Source of the DNA: Streptomyces puniciscabiei
GTDB lineage: Bacteria; Actinomycetota; Actinomycetes; Streptomycetales; Streptomycetaceae
Assembly: GCF_006715785.1 (NCBI RefSeq)
Contig: NZ_VFNX01000002.1
Coordinates: forward strand, 806,001-870,000
Direction of reading: 5' to 3'
Length of the DNA stretch: 64,000 nucleotides
The notes under the pieces were generated by a model. That model was given only the letters and a program-made list of their open reading frames with translations, did not search any database and had not been told where the DNA came from. The position numbers and the translations under genes were made by a program. Numbering within the stretch: the stretch's first letter is position 1; every line of letters begins with the position of its first letter. Below are positions 50,737-60,679 of the stretch, in pieces.

Positions 50737-51287
50737 CAGCGCTCGCCCTCGGGCGCGACCAGCCGGGTCGGGGCGTGCCCGGTACCGTCCTCGCCGGTGA
50801 CCTCCCGGTCGGTGGCGTAGGTGGTCAGCCGCCGTCCGTCGCCGTACACCCAGCGGCCCTCCTCCGGGTCGTACAGCCACATGGACTCCCCGTCGACCAC
50901 GATCCCGATCCTCAGGCCCCGGGTGCGGTCCTGGAAGTCCTCGCCGTCCAGGGTGCCGGCGGCCAGCTCCTCCACCGCCGACCGGTAGTCGGCCAGGGCC
51001 TGCTCGGCGCGGGCCAGCGCGGGCCGTGGATCGGCGGTGTCCGCCGAGCCGTCGGCGGCGGGCGGGTCCTCGGGTACGGCGACGAGCCGGCGGCCGTCGA
51101 CCCAGGCGCCCCAGCCGTTGGCGCAGCGGATGTACCCCCAGTCGCCGCGCCGCTCCACGAGCTCGACCGGCAGCAGCGGGTCGAGGGGCAGGGTGGGCCG
51201 GGCCGGGTCGGGGGCCTCCCAGGCGGGCATGCCGCGCGGCGGCACGACGTGCGTGGGCCGGAATCCGGGACTGGGCGCTTTGCTCAT
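50736..51287 (-). CDS. SH3-like-domain hypothetical protein of the kinase/FHA-ABC cluster
   Basis: A 183-residue acidic cytosolic protein I cannot assign to a named family. Residues about 30-75 (LPLDPLLPVELVERRGDWGY and ANGWGAWVDGRRLVAV) resemble a bacterial SH3 module. A short helical stretch (ARAEQALADYRSAVEELAAG) and MWLYDPEEGRWVYGDGRRL follow. It sits between an FHA-ABC transporter and a Ser/Thr kinase on the same strand with a 1-base overlap to the latter, so it probably acts as an adaptor or substrate in that phospho-signalling unit. Confidence 0.65.
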   Translation of the reverse strand: MSKAPSPGFRPTHVVPPRGMPAWEAPDPARPTLPLDPLLPVELVERRGDWGYIRCANGWGAWVDGRRLVAVPEDPPAADGSADTADPRPALARAEQALADYRSAVEELAAGTLDGEDFQDRTRGLRIGIVVDGESMWLYDPEEGRWVYGDGRRLTTYATDREVTGEDGTGHAPTRLVAPEGER

Positions 51288-51325
51288 CGGGACGCCTGCT
51301 TCCGCGTGGGGGCCATCGCGTTCGC

Positions 51326-53665
51326 CTACTTCCGCATCACGGCGGGCTCGCGGCGGCGCAGCAGCACGGCGACCACGAGCCCGTAGACGACGGAGAGCAC
51401 CACCAGCATGGCCAGGTCGAGCAGCCAGACACCCGTCGAGTGACGGAACAGGGGGTCGGCGGTCAGCTTGCCGGGGACGATCCGGGACAGCCCGACCGTG
51501 CCGGCCATGGCGCCGAGCGCCCAGCGGGAGGGCACGAGCCAGGACAGCTGCTCCAGTCCCGGCACACCGCTGAGCGGGAGCAGCGCCCCGCAGAACACGA
51601 CCTGGACGATGGCGAGCAGCACCAGCAGCGGCATCGTCACCTCCTCCTTGCGCACCAGCGCGGAGACGAGCAGGCCGAGCATCATCGCGGTGAACGCGAG
51701 CAGGGCGGCGGCCAGCGTGATCTCGGCGAGCGGCGGCAGCAGGACGCCCCGGCCGCCGGGGGTGTTCAGGTCGACGCCGAGGAGGGCGACCAGGGTGAGG
51801 ACGACGGCCTGGACGACGCTGATCGTGCCGAGCACCACGATCTTGGACATCAGATAGGCCGAACGGGGCAGGCCGACGGCGCGTTCGCGCTGGTAGACGA
51901 CGCGTTCCTTGACGAGTTCGCGCACCGCGTTGGCGGCGCCGGTCAGCACGGCGCCGACGCACAGGATGAGCAGCGCGTTCATCGCGGTGTCCCGGGCGAG
52001 CCGGCCGCCGGCCAGGGCGCGTGCCATGGCGCCCATGACGAACGGCAGGGCGATCATGACGAGCAGGAAGGTGCGGTCGGAGCCGAGGACGGCCGCGTAA
52101 CGGCGGATCAGGGTGCCGAGCTGGGCGCCCCAGCCGCGGGGGCGGGGCGGCGGTGCCGGGGAGACGGGGGCCGGACCCGGGTGGTGGGGCTGGGTGGAGG
52201 CCTCGGCGACGTAGTGCCGGTGGAACGGCGACTCGCGGTACTCCCTGGCCCAGTCGCGGTCGGGATCACGGTCGAAGGCCTCGAAGGCCTCCGGCCACTG
52301 CTCGAAGCCGAAGAAGGCGAGGGCGTCGTCGGGTTGCCCGTAGTAGGCCACCTTGCCGCCGGGGGCCAGCACCAGGAGGCGGTCGCAGACACCGAGGCTG
52401 AGGACGCTGTGGGTGACCACGACGACGGTGCGGCCGTCGTCGGCGAGGCCGCGCAGCATGGTCATCACGGACCGGTCCATGCCGGGATCGAGGCCGGAGG
52501 TCGGCTCGTCCAGGAAGAGCAGCGAGGGTTTGGTGAGCAGCTCCAGGGCCACGCTGACCCGCTTGCGCTGTCCGCCGGAGAGGCTGTGCACGGGCTGGCC
52601 GGCGCGCTGTTCCAGGCCGAGTTCCCGGATGACCTCGTCCACCCGGGCCCGTCGCTCGGCCGCGGCGGTGTCCTCGGGGAAGCGCAGTTCGGCGGCGTAG
52701 GTGAGGGCCGCCCGGACGGTGAGCTGGGGGTGCAGGATGTCGTCCTGGGGGACCAGACCGATGCGCTGGCGCAGTTCGGCGTAGTCGCGGTAGAGGTCGC
52801 GGCCGTCGTACAGGACGGTGCCGCGGTCGGCGGGCCGCTGCCCGGTCAGGGCGTTCAGCAGCGTGGATTTGCCCGCGCCGCTCGGTCCGACCACCGCGAG
52901 CAGGCACTTCTCGCCCACCGGGAAGGACACGTGGTCGAGGAGCACCTTGCGCCCGCCGTCGACGGCGACGGTGAGGTCCTGGACGTCGAGGGAGATCTCG
53001 CCGGTGTCGACGTACTCCTGGAGTTGGTCACCGACCAGGCAGAACGCGGAGTGGCCGATGCCGACGATGTCGCCGGGGCCCAGGGCCGCGCGGGTGACGG
53101 GCCGGCCGTTGAGATAGGTGCCGTTGTGGCTGCCGAGGTCGACGATCTCGTAGGTGCCGTCGGAGTGGGCGCGCAGTTCGGCGTGCCGACGGGAGACGAT
53201 CAGGTCGTCCACCACCAGGTCGTTGTCGGTGCCCCGGCCGATGCGGACCGAGCGCACCGGCAGCGGGCGCACACTGCTGGGCCGGCGGAAGGTGCCGGTC
53301 AGCAGGGGCAGCGACACGGAGGAGGGGCGGTCAGGGGCGGGCCGTGGGGCGCCGGCGAGGACCGCGCGGGGGCCGTCGGTGGGGTTGCCGAAGCGGATCA
53401 CACTGCCGGGGCGCACGTCCGACTCGGCGATCCGGCGGCCGTCGGCGTAGGTGCCGTTGGTGCTGTGCCGGTCCGTCAGGGTCCAGCGGTCGTGGTCACA
53501 GCGCAGGACGGCGTGGTGCCACGAGACCCGGGCATCGTCGAGGACGATGTCGCTCAACGGGTCGCGTCCGACGTGGTAGTCATGGCCCGGGCTCATGAGC
53601 GTGGAGCCCGTGTCGGTCTCCAGGACGAGTTCGGGCGCCGTCGGGGCGATCGGCCGCTCCGCCAT
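51326..53665 (-). CDS. Twin-FHA ABC transporter (ATPase-permease fusion)
   Basis: A 779-residue protein. Two FHA domains come first (about 25-95, HVGRDPLSDIVLDDARVSWHH; about 140-210, RIGRGTDNDLVVDDLIVSRR), each with the phosphothreonine-binding Arg, Ser and Asn. Then an ABC ATPase (about 230-460): Walker A GPSGAGKST, signature LSGGQRKRV, Walker B LLFLDEPTSGLDP and switch VTHS. Six membrane helices of an ABC-2 type permease form the last 280 residues. The order ATPase-permease equals the eukaryotic ABCG half-transporters. FHA domains imply control by the Ser/Thr kinase encoded downstream. Confidence 0.92.
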   Translation of the reverse strand: MAERPIAPTAPELVLETDTGSTLMSPGHDYHVGRDPLSDIVLDDARVSWHHAVLRCDHDRWTLTDRHSTNGTYADGRRIAESDVRPGSVIRFGNPTDGPRAVLAGAPRPAPDRPSSVSLPLLTGTFRRPSSVRPLPVRSVRIGRGTDNDLVVDDLIVSRRHAELRAHSDGTYEIVDLGSHNGTYLNGRPVTRAALGPGDIVGIGHSAFCLVGDQLQEYVDTGEISLDVQDLTVAVDGGRKVLLDHVSFPVGEKCLLAVVGPSGAGKSTLLNALTGQRPADRGTVLYDGRDLYRDYAELRQRIGLVPQDDILHPQLTVRAALTYAAELRFPEDTAAAERRARVDEVIRELGLEQRAGQPVHSLSGGQRKRVSVALELLTKPSLLFLDEPTSGLDPGMDRSVMTMLRGLADDGRTVVVVTHSVLSLGVCDRLLVLAPGGKVAYYGQPDDALAFFGFEQWPEAFEAFDRDPDRDWAREYRESPFHRHYVAEASTQPHHPGPAPVSPAPPPRPRGWGAQLGTLIRRYAAVLGSDRTFLLVMIALPFVMGAMARALAGGRLARDTAMNALLILCVGAVLTGAANAVRELVKERVVYQRERAVGLPRSAYLMSKIVVLGTISVVQAVVLTLVALLGVDLNTPGGRGVLLPPLAEITLAAALLAFTAMMLGLLVSALVRKEEVTMPLLVLLAIVQVVFCGALLPLSGVPGLEQLSWLVPSRWALGAMAGTVGLSRIVPGKLTADPLFRHSTGVWLLDLAMLVVLSVVYGLVVAVLLRRREPAVMRK

Positions 53666-53735
53666 GGCCAGAATTCTACCGATTCGCCCACATACGCGCC
53701 CGGAGGCGGGGGCGGCACCGGCCGACGGACACGTG

Positions 53736-54146
53736 TCAGGCGACGGGCATGACCAGCGCCGGCAGGGTGCGCTGCATGCGCAGCGCGTCGACGGACTCGG
53801 CGAGCAGCTCGTACTCGGTGGTGTCGTCGCTGGCGGCGATCCGTACCAGCCGTCCGCCCGCCAGCTCGTCGGCCACCCGCTCCTGCCGGACGTCGTCGGC
53901 GCACCAGGCGCGCAGCAGGGCGGGTACGTCGGCCACCGCGTCCCCGACCGGCACCAGCGAGCCCGCCGGGAAGGCGGGGTCCGCCGGGCTCGGGTCCAGG
54001 CGCTCGGCGATCCAGGACGCGCGGTCGCGCAGCCACCACAGGGCCAGGGCCAGCGTCGGCGCGCGATAGGTGCCGAGCGGTACCCCGATGCGCCGGCCGT
54101 CGCACATGCCGTACGCCGTGACATGGCACAGGAATTCGTCGTGCAC
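53736..54146 (-). CDS. Conserved hypothetical protein
   Basis: A 136-residue cytosolic protein without recognisable domain. It begins MHDEFLCHVTAYGMCDGRRI, has a Trp-rich segment ALALWWLRDRASWIAERLDP and ends in a hydrophobic strand PALVMPVA. Codon bias is typical of a real gene. It is 70 bases upstream of the FHA-ABC gene on the same strand and may belong to that cluster. No function can be assigned. Confidence 0.6.
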   Translation of the reverse strand: MHDEFLCHVTAYGMCDGRRIGVPLGTYRAPTLALALWWLRDRASWIAERLDPSPADPAFPAGSLVPVGDAVADVPALLRAWCADDVRQERVADELAGGRLVRIAASDDTTEYELLAESVDALRMQRTLPALVMPVA

Positions 54147-54472
54147 GCCTCACTCCCCCGTCGCCTCGCTGGTCGCGCCCGGCCCGACCTCGCTCTCCGT
54201 GCGGCTCCTGTGCGGTGAAGTGCCCCTGACGTTCGAGTATCGCCACTCCCGAAACACTGTCACCATGACTTTCCGGCCAGTCTGTTGGCATATTCACCGT
54301 CCGTTCTGGCCTGAATGCACCCACGCCTTCGCACCCCCGGGCATTACCGGGCAGGTAATCGACCCGCCCCTCGGCGCTCCGGCATGGTGGTCACACCGGA
54401 TCGGCGAAGCCCCGGATCCGGCCCTGACCAGCGATTATCAGCAGCTACGACCTCGATGGAGGCTGACCCACC
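54147..54472. other. Divergent intergenic region with operator-like dyad
   Basis: About 326 bases between two divergent genes, no coding sequence seen. It holds the promoters of the hypothetical gene (minus) and the NTF2-like gene (plus). A moderately AT-rich stretch lies at about 54230-54300. The most distinct element is ATTACC-N5-GGTAAT at 54343-54359, described separately. Confidence 0.5.
54343..54359. promoter_or_regulatory. Operator-like dyad ATTACC-N5-GGTAAT
   Basis: A perfect 6-bp inverted repeat with a 5-base spacer, 114 bases before the NTF2-like gene. Its size and symmetry fit a dimeric repressor such as a MarR or TetR protein; no regulator is encoded next to it. Confidence 0.5.
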
Positions 54473-54856
54473 ATGTCCGCGAACACGAACCGTTACGAGA
54501 TCGCCGCCGCCCGTTACTTCGAGGCCTGGAACGCCACCGAGCCGGAGGCCCTGAAGAAGGCGGTCGCCGCCGCGTGGACCGCCGACGGCGGCTACACCGA
54601 CCCGCTCGCCGACGTCCGCGGTCACGAGGGCATCGCGGCGGTGATCGCGGCGGCCCACGAGCAGTTCCCCGGGTTCGTCTTCCGCCCGCTCGGCGCGGTG
54701 GACGGACACCACGACACGGCGCGCTTCGGCTGGGAGCTGGTCGACGAGGCGGACGGCTCGGCGCCCGTGGCCGGCTTCGACGTCGTCACACTGGACGACG
54801 AGGGCCGCATTCGGCAGGTCCTGGGCTTCCTGGACCGGGTACCGGCGACTGCCTGA
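54473..54856 (+). CDS. NTF2-like (SnoaL-type) protein
   Basis: A 127-residue protein of the NTF2-like/SnoaL superfamily: NRYEIAAARYFEAWNATEPE, GGYTDPLADVRGHEGIAAVI, and GFDVVTLDDEGRIRQVLGFL. The fold forms a cone-shaped pocket used by polyketide cyclases, ketosteroid isomerases and many unknown enzymes; general-base residues cannot be assigned. GGAGG lies about ten bases before the ATG. Monocistronic or with the DUF1905 gene, which follows after a hairpin. Confidence 0.82.
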   Translation: MSANTNRYEIAAARYFEAWNATEPEALKKAVAAAWTADGGYTDPLADVRGHEGIAAVIAAAHEQFPGFVFRPLGAVDGHHDTARFGWELVDEADGSAPVAGFDVVTLDDEGRIRQVLGFLDRVPATA

Positions 54857-54878
54857 CAGCGCCTGGCCTGCGATGAGT

Positions 54879-54940
54879 TCCGCCGCGCGCGGGGGTCTGT
54901 CCTGGCGGACGATGACCGACGGAGCGCCGCGCGCGGCGGA
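54879..54940 (+). terminator. Perfect 14-bp hairpin before the DUF1905 gene
   Basis: TCCGCCGCGCGCGG (54879-54892) and CCGCGCGCGGCGGA (54927-54940) are exact inverted repeats separated by 34 bases. The hairpin may end transcription of the NTF2-like gene. The 3' arm runs directly into the GGAGGAGG ribosome-binding site of the DUF1905 gene, so it could also control access of ribosomes. Confidence 0.6.
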
Positions 54941-54954
54941 GGAGGAGGCACACC

Positions 54955-55239
54955 ATGCAGGCGAGCGGTCCGGTGGACGTGGAGTTCACCGCGGTCCTGG
55001 AGAAGAGCGGGCAGGACGGCGGCTGGACCTATGTGGTCTGGCCGCGTTCGGCCGAGTTCTTCGGCACCCGCGGCCTGGTCAAGGTCCGCGGCACGGTCGA
55101 CGGCCACCCGTTCCGGAGTTCCTTCATGGCTCTGGGCGACGGCCGGCACAAGCTCCCCGTGAAGGCAGGCATCCGGAAGGCGATCGGCAAGCAGGAGGGC
55201 GACGCCGTGACCGTACGCCTCGAAGAGCGGCTCGGTTGA
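54955..55239 (+). CDS. DUF1905 family protein
   Basis: A 94-residue protein, nearly entirely one DUF1905 beta-barrel: [58 protein letters not shown] and [11 protein letters not shown]. The family is related to the YdeI/OmdA proteins and its function is unknown. A strong GGAGGAGG site precedes the ATG and overlaps the 3' arm of a large hairpin. Confidence 0.9.
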   Translation: MQASGPVDVEFTAVLEKSGQDGGWTYVVWPRSAEFFGTRGLVKVRGTVDGHPFRSSFMALGDGRHKLPVKAGIRKAIGKQEGDAVTVRLEERLG

Positions 55240-55406
55240 TGCGTTGCCCGCGGGAACGGCTCGGCCGGCCCCGCAGCCGCTGCCACCGGCGGCCGGGCCG
55301 GGGTGTGCCGGGCGGGCCTGCACCAGGCGCGGAGCGGGTGCCGGCCGACGCCGGCAGCCGATGACCCCTCGTCACCGACCACCGGCCGGCATCGACCCCG
55401 GCGCGA

Positions 55407-56399
<993 letters not shown>

Positions 56400-56507
56400 C
56401 GCGACTCCAGAGGGGGTTGGCACACGGTGTTCCCGGCGCCCCGGAGCCGTAGGGCTCCTGGTCACCGGTCCCACTCTTGCCCGCGCCCCGGGCAGCGGTC
56501 CAACAGA

Positions 56508-56525
56508 AGAATCCGATGGAATTCT
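56508..56525. promoter_or_regulatory. Imperfect dyad between reductase and LysR genes
   Basis: AGAATCC and GGAATTCT flank a 3-base centre in the divergent region, 19 bases before the LysR ATG. LysR proteins bind AT-rich imperfect dyads between themselves and their target. Assignment is tentative since the arms differ by one inserted base. Confidence 0.35.
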
Positions 56526-56544
56526 GCGGCTAGGCTTCTCAATC

Positions 56545-57447
56545 ATGGAACTGCGCCATCTCCAGCACTTCGTCGCCGTCGCCGAGGACCAGCATTTCAC
56601 CCGGGCCGCCGAACGCCTGATGGTGTCCCAGTCGGGTCTTTCGGCGTCCATCAGGGCGCTGGAGCGGGAGCTGCGGGCGCCGCTGTTCGTGCGGACCACC
56701 CGGCGGGTGACGCTCACCGAGGCGGGTCGGGCGCTGCTGGTGGAGGCCGAGCGGATCCTGGGGCAGGTCCGTGCGGCGCACGAGGCGGTCGCGGCGGTGC
56801 AGGGGGTGCTGCGCGGCACGCTGGCACTGGGCACCGAGCAGTGCATCGCCGGGGTCCATCCGGCACGGCTGCTGGCCGCGTTCCGGGGCCGGCATCCGGA
56901 CGTGGAGATCCGGTTGCGCCAGGCCGGTTCGGGCGCGCTGGCCGAGGAGGTCGGGGCCGGCCGGCTCGACCTCGCCTTCGCCTACCGCACCCAGGCAGAC
57001 AGCGACCAGCTGCGTTCGGTGGCGCTGACGAGCGAGCCGATGACCGTGCTGTGCCATCCCGGCCACCGGCTGGCCTCGACGGGCGCGGTGCTGACCCCGC
57101 AGGACCTGGCCGGCGAGGTCTTCGTGGACTTCCACCCGGACTGGGGCCCGCGCCGCACCACGGACGCCGCCTTCGCCGCGGCCGGTGTCCGGCGCACGGT
57201 CGCGCTGGAGGTCAACGACGTGCACAGCCTGCTGGACCTGGTGGACGAGAACCTGGGGATCGCGGTCGTGCCCCGGCACTTCCGGCACAAACGGCCTTCG
57301 CTCACGGCGCTGCCGCTGAAGGGTACGGGCGAGACGGAGTACGAGACCGTGGCGCTGCTGCCGCCCGACCGCGCCACCAGCCCCGCCGCGCGGGCGCTCG
57401 TCGCGCTCCTGGAGACGGAGGGCGGGCAGGGGGCCCAGGTCTCCTGA
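56545..57447 (+). CDS. LysR-family transcriptional regulator
   Basis: A 300-residue regulator with an N-terminal winged HTH (MELRHLQHFVAVAEDQHFTR, then ERLMVSQSGLSASIRALER) and a periplasmic-binding-protein-like effector domain (about 90-295). Divergent from the aldo/keto reductase gene, the classical LysR arrangement, so that gene is the likely target. The effector is unknown; the pocket carries no recognisable signature. Confidence 0.92.
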   Translation: MELRHLQHFVAVAEDQHFTRAAERLMVSQSGLSASIRALERELRAPLFVRTTRRVTLTEAGRALLVEAERILGQVRAAHEAVAAVQGVLRGTLALGTEQCIAGVHPARLLAAFRGRHPDVEIRLRQAGSGALAEEVGAGRLDLAFAYRTQADSDQLRSVALTSEPMTVLCHPGHRLASTGAVLTPQDLAGEVFVDFHPDWGPRRTTDAAFAAAGVRRTVALEVNDVHSLLDLVDENLGIAVVPRHFRHKRPSLTALPLKGTGETEYETVALLPPDRATSPAARALVALLETEGGQGAQVS

Positions 57448-57558
57448 TTCCGGCCGCCGGTCCGGCACCTGACGGCGGCGCGCCGCCCGACGGCGCGCGG
57501 TTTCACGGAAGCGGCATTGCGGACGCGTGGGCGCCCGCTGTTTGGGATGGTGGACGGT

Positions 57559-58074
57559 ATGCATGCGAAGGACATCCTCATCGACGGCTACGGCCGCATC
57601 CAGGAAGAAGTCCATGCCGCCCTCGACGGCCTCGGACCGGACGCGCTGCACCACCGCCCGGCGCCCGACGCCAACTCCATCGCCTGGCTCGTCTGGCATC
57701 TCACCCGGGTGCAGGACGACCACATCGCCGACGCCTTCGACCTCGACCAGGTGTGGCTGGGCCAGGGCTGGGAGAAGCGCTTCGGCCTCGACCTGCCCCG
57801 CCACGACACCGGGTACGGGCACAGCCCCGCCAAGGTCGCGAAGGTGCGGGTCGACTCCGCCGACCTGCTGACCGGGTACTACGACGCCGTCCACGAGCAG
57901 ACCCTGGGCGCGCTGCGGGGCCTCGCCGCCAAGGATCTGGAACGGATCGTGGACGAGCGCTGGGATCCGCCGGTCAGCCTGGGCGTGCGGCTGGTGAGCG
58001 TCCTGTCCGACGATCTTCAGCACATCGGACAGGCCGCCTACCTCAGGGGACTGGTTCAGAGCGCGGCCGCGTAG
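57559..58074 (+). CDS. DinB-like (DUF664) family protein
   Basis: A 171-residue four-helix bundle protein of the DinB/DUF664 superfamily, which in actinobacteria includes mycothiol- or bacillithiol-dependent enzymes. Metal-binding His residues would be those in [13 protein letters not shown] and [15 protein letters not shown]. Starts at 57547 (MVDGMHAKD) and 57559 (MHAKDILID) are possible; the latter has GGTGGACGG upstream. Its 3' end overlaps the convergent adenosine deaminase gene by 19 bases. Confidence 0.83.
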   Translation: MHAKDILIDGYGRIQEEVHAALDGLGPDALHHRPAPDANSIAWLVWHLTRVQDDHIADAFDLDQVWLGQGWEKRFGLDLPRHDTGYGHSPAKVAKVRVDSADLLTGYYDAVHEQTLGALRGLAAKDLERIVDERWDPPVSLGVRLVSVLSDDLQHIGQAAYLRGLVQSAAA

Positions 58075-59135
58075 CCGGGCAGGACGACGTCCTCGATGAG
58101 GGCCTTGCGCTCGTCGAACGGGATGAAGGCGCTCTTGAGGGCGTTCACCGTGACCGTGCGCAGGTCCTCGACCGTCCAGCCGGCCTCCTCGACCAGCAGG
58201 GACATCTCCCGGGTCATCGTCGTCCCCGACACCAGCCGGTTGTCGGTGTTGAGGGTGACCCGGAAGCCGAGGTTCTTCAGCGCCGTGATCGGGTGCTCGG
58301 CGATCGAGGTGGCGCAGCCGGTCTGCAGGTTGGAGGTGGGGCACATCTCCAGGGCGATGCGGCGGTCGCGCACCCAGGAGGCGAGCCGGCCGAGCTTGCC
58401 GGACGCGAGGTCGGGGATGTCCTCGGTCAGGCGCACGCCGTGGCCGATGCGCTGGGCGCCGCACACCTGCAGCGCCTGGTGGATGCTGGGCAGGCCGTGG
58501 GCCTCGCCGGCGTGGATGGTGAAGGGGACGCTCTCGCGGCGCAGGTACTCGAAGGCCTCGAGGTGGTCGGCGGCCGGGAAGCCGTCCTCGGCGCCGGCGA
58601 TGTCGAAGCCGACGACGCCGGCGTCGCGGTAGGCCACGGCCAGGTCGGCGGCCTCACGGACCCGGTCGAACATCCGCATGCCGCACAGCAGGGTGCCGAC
58701 CCGGACCGGGGTCCCGGCGGCGGCCGCCTTGGCCATACCGGTGGCGAGGCCCTCCTGGACGGTCTCCACGACCTCGCTGAGCGACAGCCCGCCGTTCGTG
58801 TTCAGCTCGGGGGCGTAGCGCACCTCGGCGTAGACCACACCGTCGGCGGCGAGGTCCAGCACGTACTCCTCGGCGGTGCGCAGCAGTCCCTCGCGGGTCT
58901 GCATGACGGCCAGGGTGTGCTCGAAGGTGGCTATGTAGCGCACCAGGTCGCCGGAGTTGGCGGCCTCGAAGTACCAGGCGGCCAGCTCGTCGGGGTCGGT
59001 GGTGGGCAGGGTGTGACCGACCTCCGCCGCGAGTTCCACGACGGTGGCCGGGCGCAGGCCGCCGTCGAGGTGGTCGTGCAGCACGGCCTTGGGGAGGCGG
59101 CGGATCACATCGGTGTCTATGCGCGTAGCGGTCAT
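58056..59135 (-). CDS. add: Adenosine deaminase
   Basis: A 359-residue purine salvage enzyme converting adenosine to inosine. Zinc ligands and catalytic residues are present: LHDHLDGGL (His20, His22), TIHAGEAHG (His and catalytic Glu), RIGHGVRL and [12 protein letters not shown] (metal-binding Asp). TSNLQTGCA is also typical. Overlaps the convergent DinB-like gene by 19 bases. The VOC gene lies 45 bases upstream on the same strand and may be co-transcribed. Confidence 0.94.
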   Translation of the reverse strand: MTATRIDTDVIRRLPKAVLHDHLDGGLRPATVVELAAEVGHTLPTTDPDELAAWYFEAANSGDLVRYIATFEHTLAVMQTREGLLRTAEEYVLDLAADGVVYAEVRYAPELNTNGGLSLSEVVETVQEGLATGMAKAAAAGTPVRVGTLLCGMRMFDRVREAADLAVAYRDAGVVGFDIAGAEDGFPAADHLEAFEYLRRESVPFTIHAGEAHGLPSIHQALQVCGAQRIGHGVRLTEDIPDLASGKLGRLASWVRDRRIALEMCPTSNLQTGCATSIAEHPITALKNLGFRVTLNTDNRLVSGTTMTREMSLLVEEAGWTVEDLRTVTVNALKSAFIPFDERKALIEDVVLPGYAAAL

Positions 59136-59180
59136 GGCGGGTCTTTCCTTGAGCAGGCGGTTCGAAGCGGCGGGGAAGGG

Positions 59181-59573
59181 TCAGTCGGCGGGCTGCAGGA
59201 GGTCCCAGCGGTTGCCGTACAGGTCCCGGAAGACGGCGACGGTGCCGTACGGCTCGTGCCGCGGCTCTTCCAGGAAGGTCACGCCGGCCGCGGACATCCG
59301 GGCGTGGTCGCGGGCGAAGTCGTCGGTGTGCAGGAAGAACCCGACGCGTCCGCCGGTCTGGTCGCCGACGCGGGCGCGCTGGGCCTCGTCCTTGGCACGT
59401 GCCAGCAGCAGGCCGGTGCCGGTGTCCGGGCCGCCCGGCTCCACGACGACCCAGCGGGAGCCGTCGGGGCGCGGGGCGTCCTCGGCCAGCCGGAAGCCGA
59501 GGGCCTCGGTGTAGAAGCGGATGGCCTCGTCGTAGTCGTCGACGACGAGGGTGACCAGGGCGACGCGTCGCAT
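59181..59573 (-). CDS. VOC family protein
   Basis: A 130-residue glyoxalase-fold protein: RVALVTLVVDDYDEAIRFYT, WVVVEPGGPDTGTGLLLARA, RVGFFLHTDDF and TVAVFRDLYGNRWDLLQPAD. The single domain and the closing DLYGNRWDLL are typical of a broad family without defined substrate. GGAAGG precedes the ATG. Confidence 0.87.
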   Translation of the reverse strand: MRRVALVTLVVDDYDEAIRFYTEALGFRLAEDAPRPDGSRWVVVEPGGPDTGTGLLLARAKDEAQRARVGDQTGGRVGFFLHTDDFARDHARMSAAGVTFLEEPRHEPYGTVAVFRDLYGNRWDLLQPAD

Positions 59574-59677
59574 CGGGACCTTCCGGTGTGGGTGGTTAGC
59601 GGGTGAGGTTATACGTAAAACCCAGCCCGCGCCAGTCCTTGTTCTACGCGCGTTGCTCTGCGGTGTTGCATGGGTGC

Positions 59678-59711
59678 GGTGTTCCAAGGAGTGGGGTGTT
59701 CCAAGGGGTGG
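59678..59711. repeat. 17-bp tandem repeat
   Basis: GGTGTTCCAAGGAGTGG is followed directly by GGTGTTCCAAGGGGTGG, and a third copy begins GGTGA. A short slippage-type repeat between the VOC gene and the M56 gene end. Confidence 0.75.
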
Positions 59712-59752
59712 GGTGATGCGAGGCGGCGCGTCAGGGACCGTGGGCCGGCTCG

Positions 59753-60679
59753 TCAGGGTGTCTCGTCGCCCTGGGCGATCTCCACCCGGTGGTGGAAGTC
59801 GGCCAGGCCCGCGACCGAGGCGGCGCAGGAGACGGCCGTACAGGCGATGAGCAGGGCGGCGATCGCACGGCCGGCCCGCGGCACACCAGGCGCGGCCAGC
59901 AGGGCATGGACGCGCTGGGGGACCGGGCCGGTGGTCGCGGCGGCCGCGAAGTCGGGGCGCTCGCTACGGACCGTCTGTCCGGCGAGGGCCGCGCGGGCGA
60001 TGGCCCGGGCGGTCAGGCGCCGGTCGCCGACGCTGGCGGCGGCGGCCTCGTCGGCGGCGCGCTCGGCGGCGAGGCGGATGGTCTCGCGGACCGGGCGCAG
60101 CGCCGGATGGCAGTGCGCGGCGAGTTCGGCGGCGGCGAGGAAGTAGTGGTGGCGGCCGTCGTTGTGCGCCCGCTCGTGCGCGAACAGCGCCTCTCGCTCG
60201 GGGCCGTCCAGGCTGCGCAGCATCGCGGTGGTGACGACGATGCGGTGGGGGCGGCCGGGCAGCGCGTAGGCGTCCGGGCGCGGCGAGTCCACCACGCACA
60301 GGTCGCCGGCCGAGGGGCGGCGCCCGGCCTCCGTGCGGGCCGCGCGGAAGGCGCGGCTCTGGTGCAGCACCGAGCGGACGAGGGCCCAGCCGCAGACGGC
60401 GAGCGCACCGACCGAGGTCGCGGCGGCCGGCAGGACGACGAGGTCCGAGGCCGTGCGCAGCGGGTGGATCAGCTCGCCGACCGCGGCGAAGAGCGGGACC
60501 TTGAGCAGTCCGATGAGCACGAACGAGCCGAGCGCGGCCAGCGAGCAGCCGGCGAGCACGACCGCACAGCCGGTGACGGCCCACAGCGCGGCGACCGGGG
60601 CCAGCCGGTCCAGGGCCCGGCGGGCCAGGGCCGGCAGGGCGAAGGGCAGCAGCAGGGGCAGCAGCAGGAGTGCGGTCAT
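59753..60679 (-). CDS. M56-family (BlaR1/MecR1-like) membrane metallopeptidase
   Basis: A 308-residue membrane protein. Three hydrophobic segments come first (LLLLPLLLPFALPALA; AALWAVTGCAVVLAGCSLAAL; ATSVGALAVCGWALV), then a cytoplasmic zinc peptidase domain with FAHERAHNDGRHHY (HExxH) and a helix with the third ligand in AAERAADEAAAASVG, and a fourth hydrophobic helix near the C-terminus. No extracellular penicillin-binding sensor domain is attached, unlike BlaR1. ATGA overlap with the BlaI gene shows coupling; it probably cleaves or inactivates that repressor. Confidence 0.9.
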   Translation of the reverse strand: MTALLLLPLLLPFALPALARRALDRLAPVAALWAVTGCAVVLAGCSLAALGSFVLIGLLKVPLFAAVGELIHPLRTASDLVVLPAAATSVGALAVCGWALVRSVLHQSRAFRAARTEAGRRPSAGDLCVVDSPRPDAYALPGRPHRIVVTTAMLRSLDGPEREALFAHERAHNDGRHHYFLAAAELAAHCHPALRPVRETIRLAAERAADEAAAASVGDRRLTARAIARAALAGQTVRSERPDFAAAATTGPVPQRVHALLAAPGVPRAGRAIAALLIACTAVSCAASVAGLADFHHRVEIAQGDETP

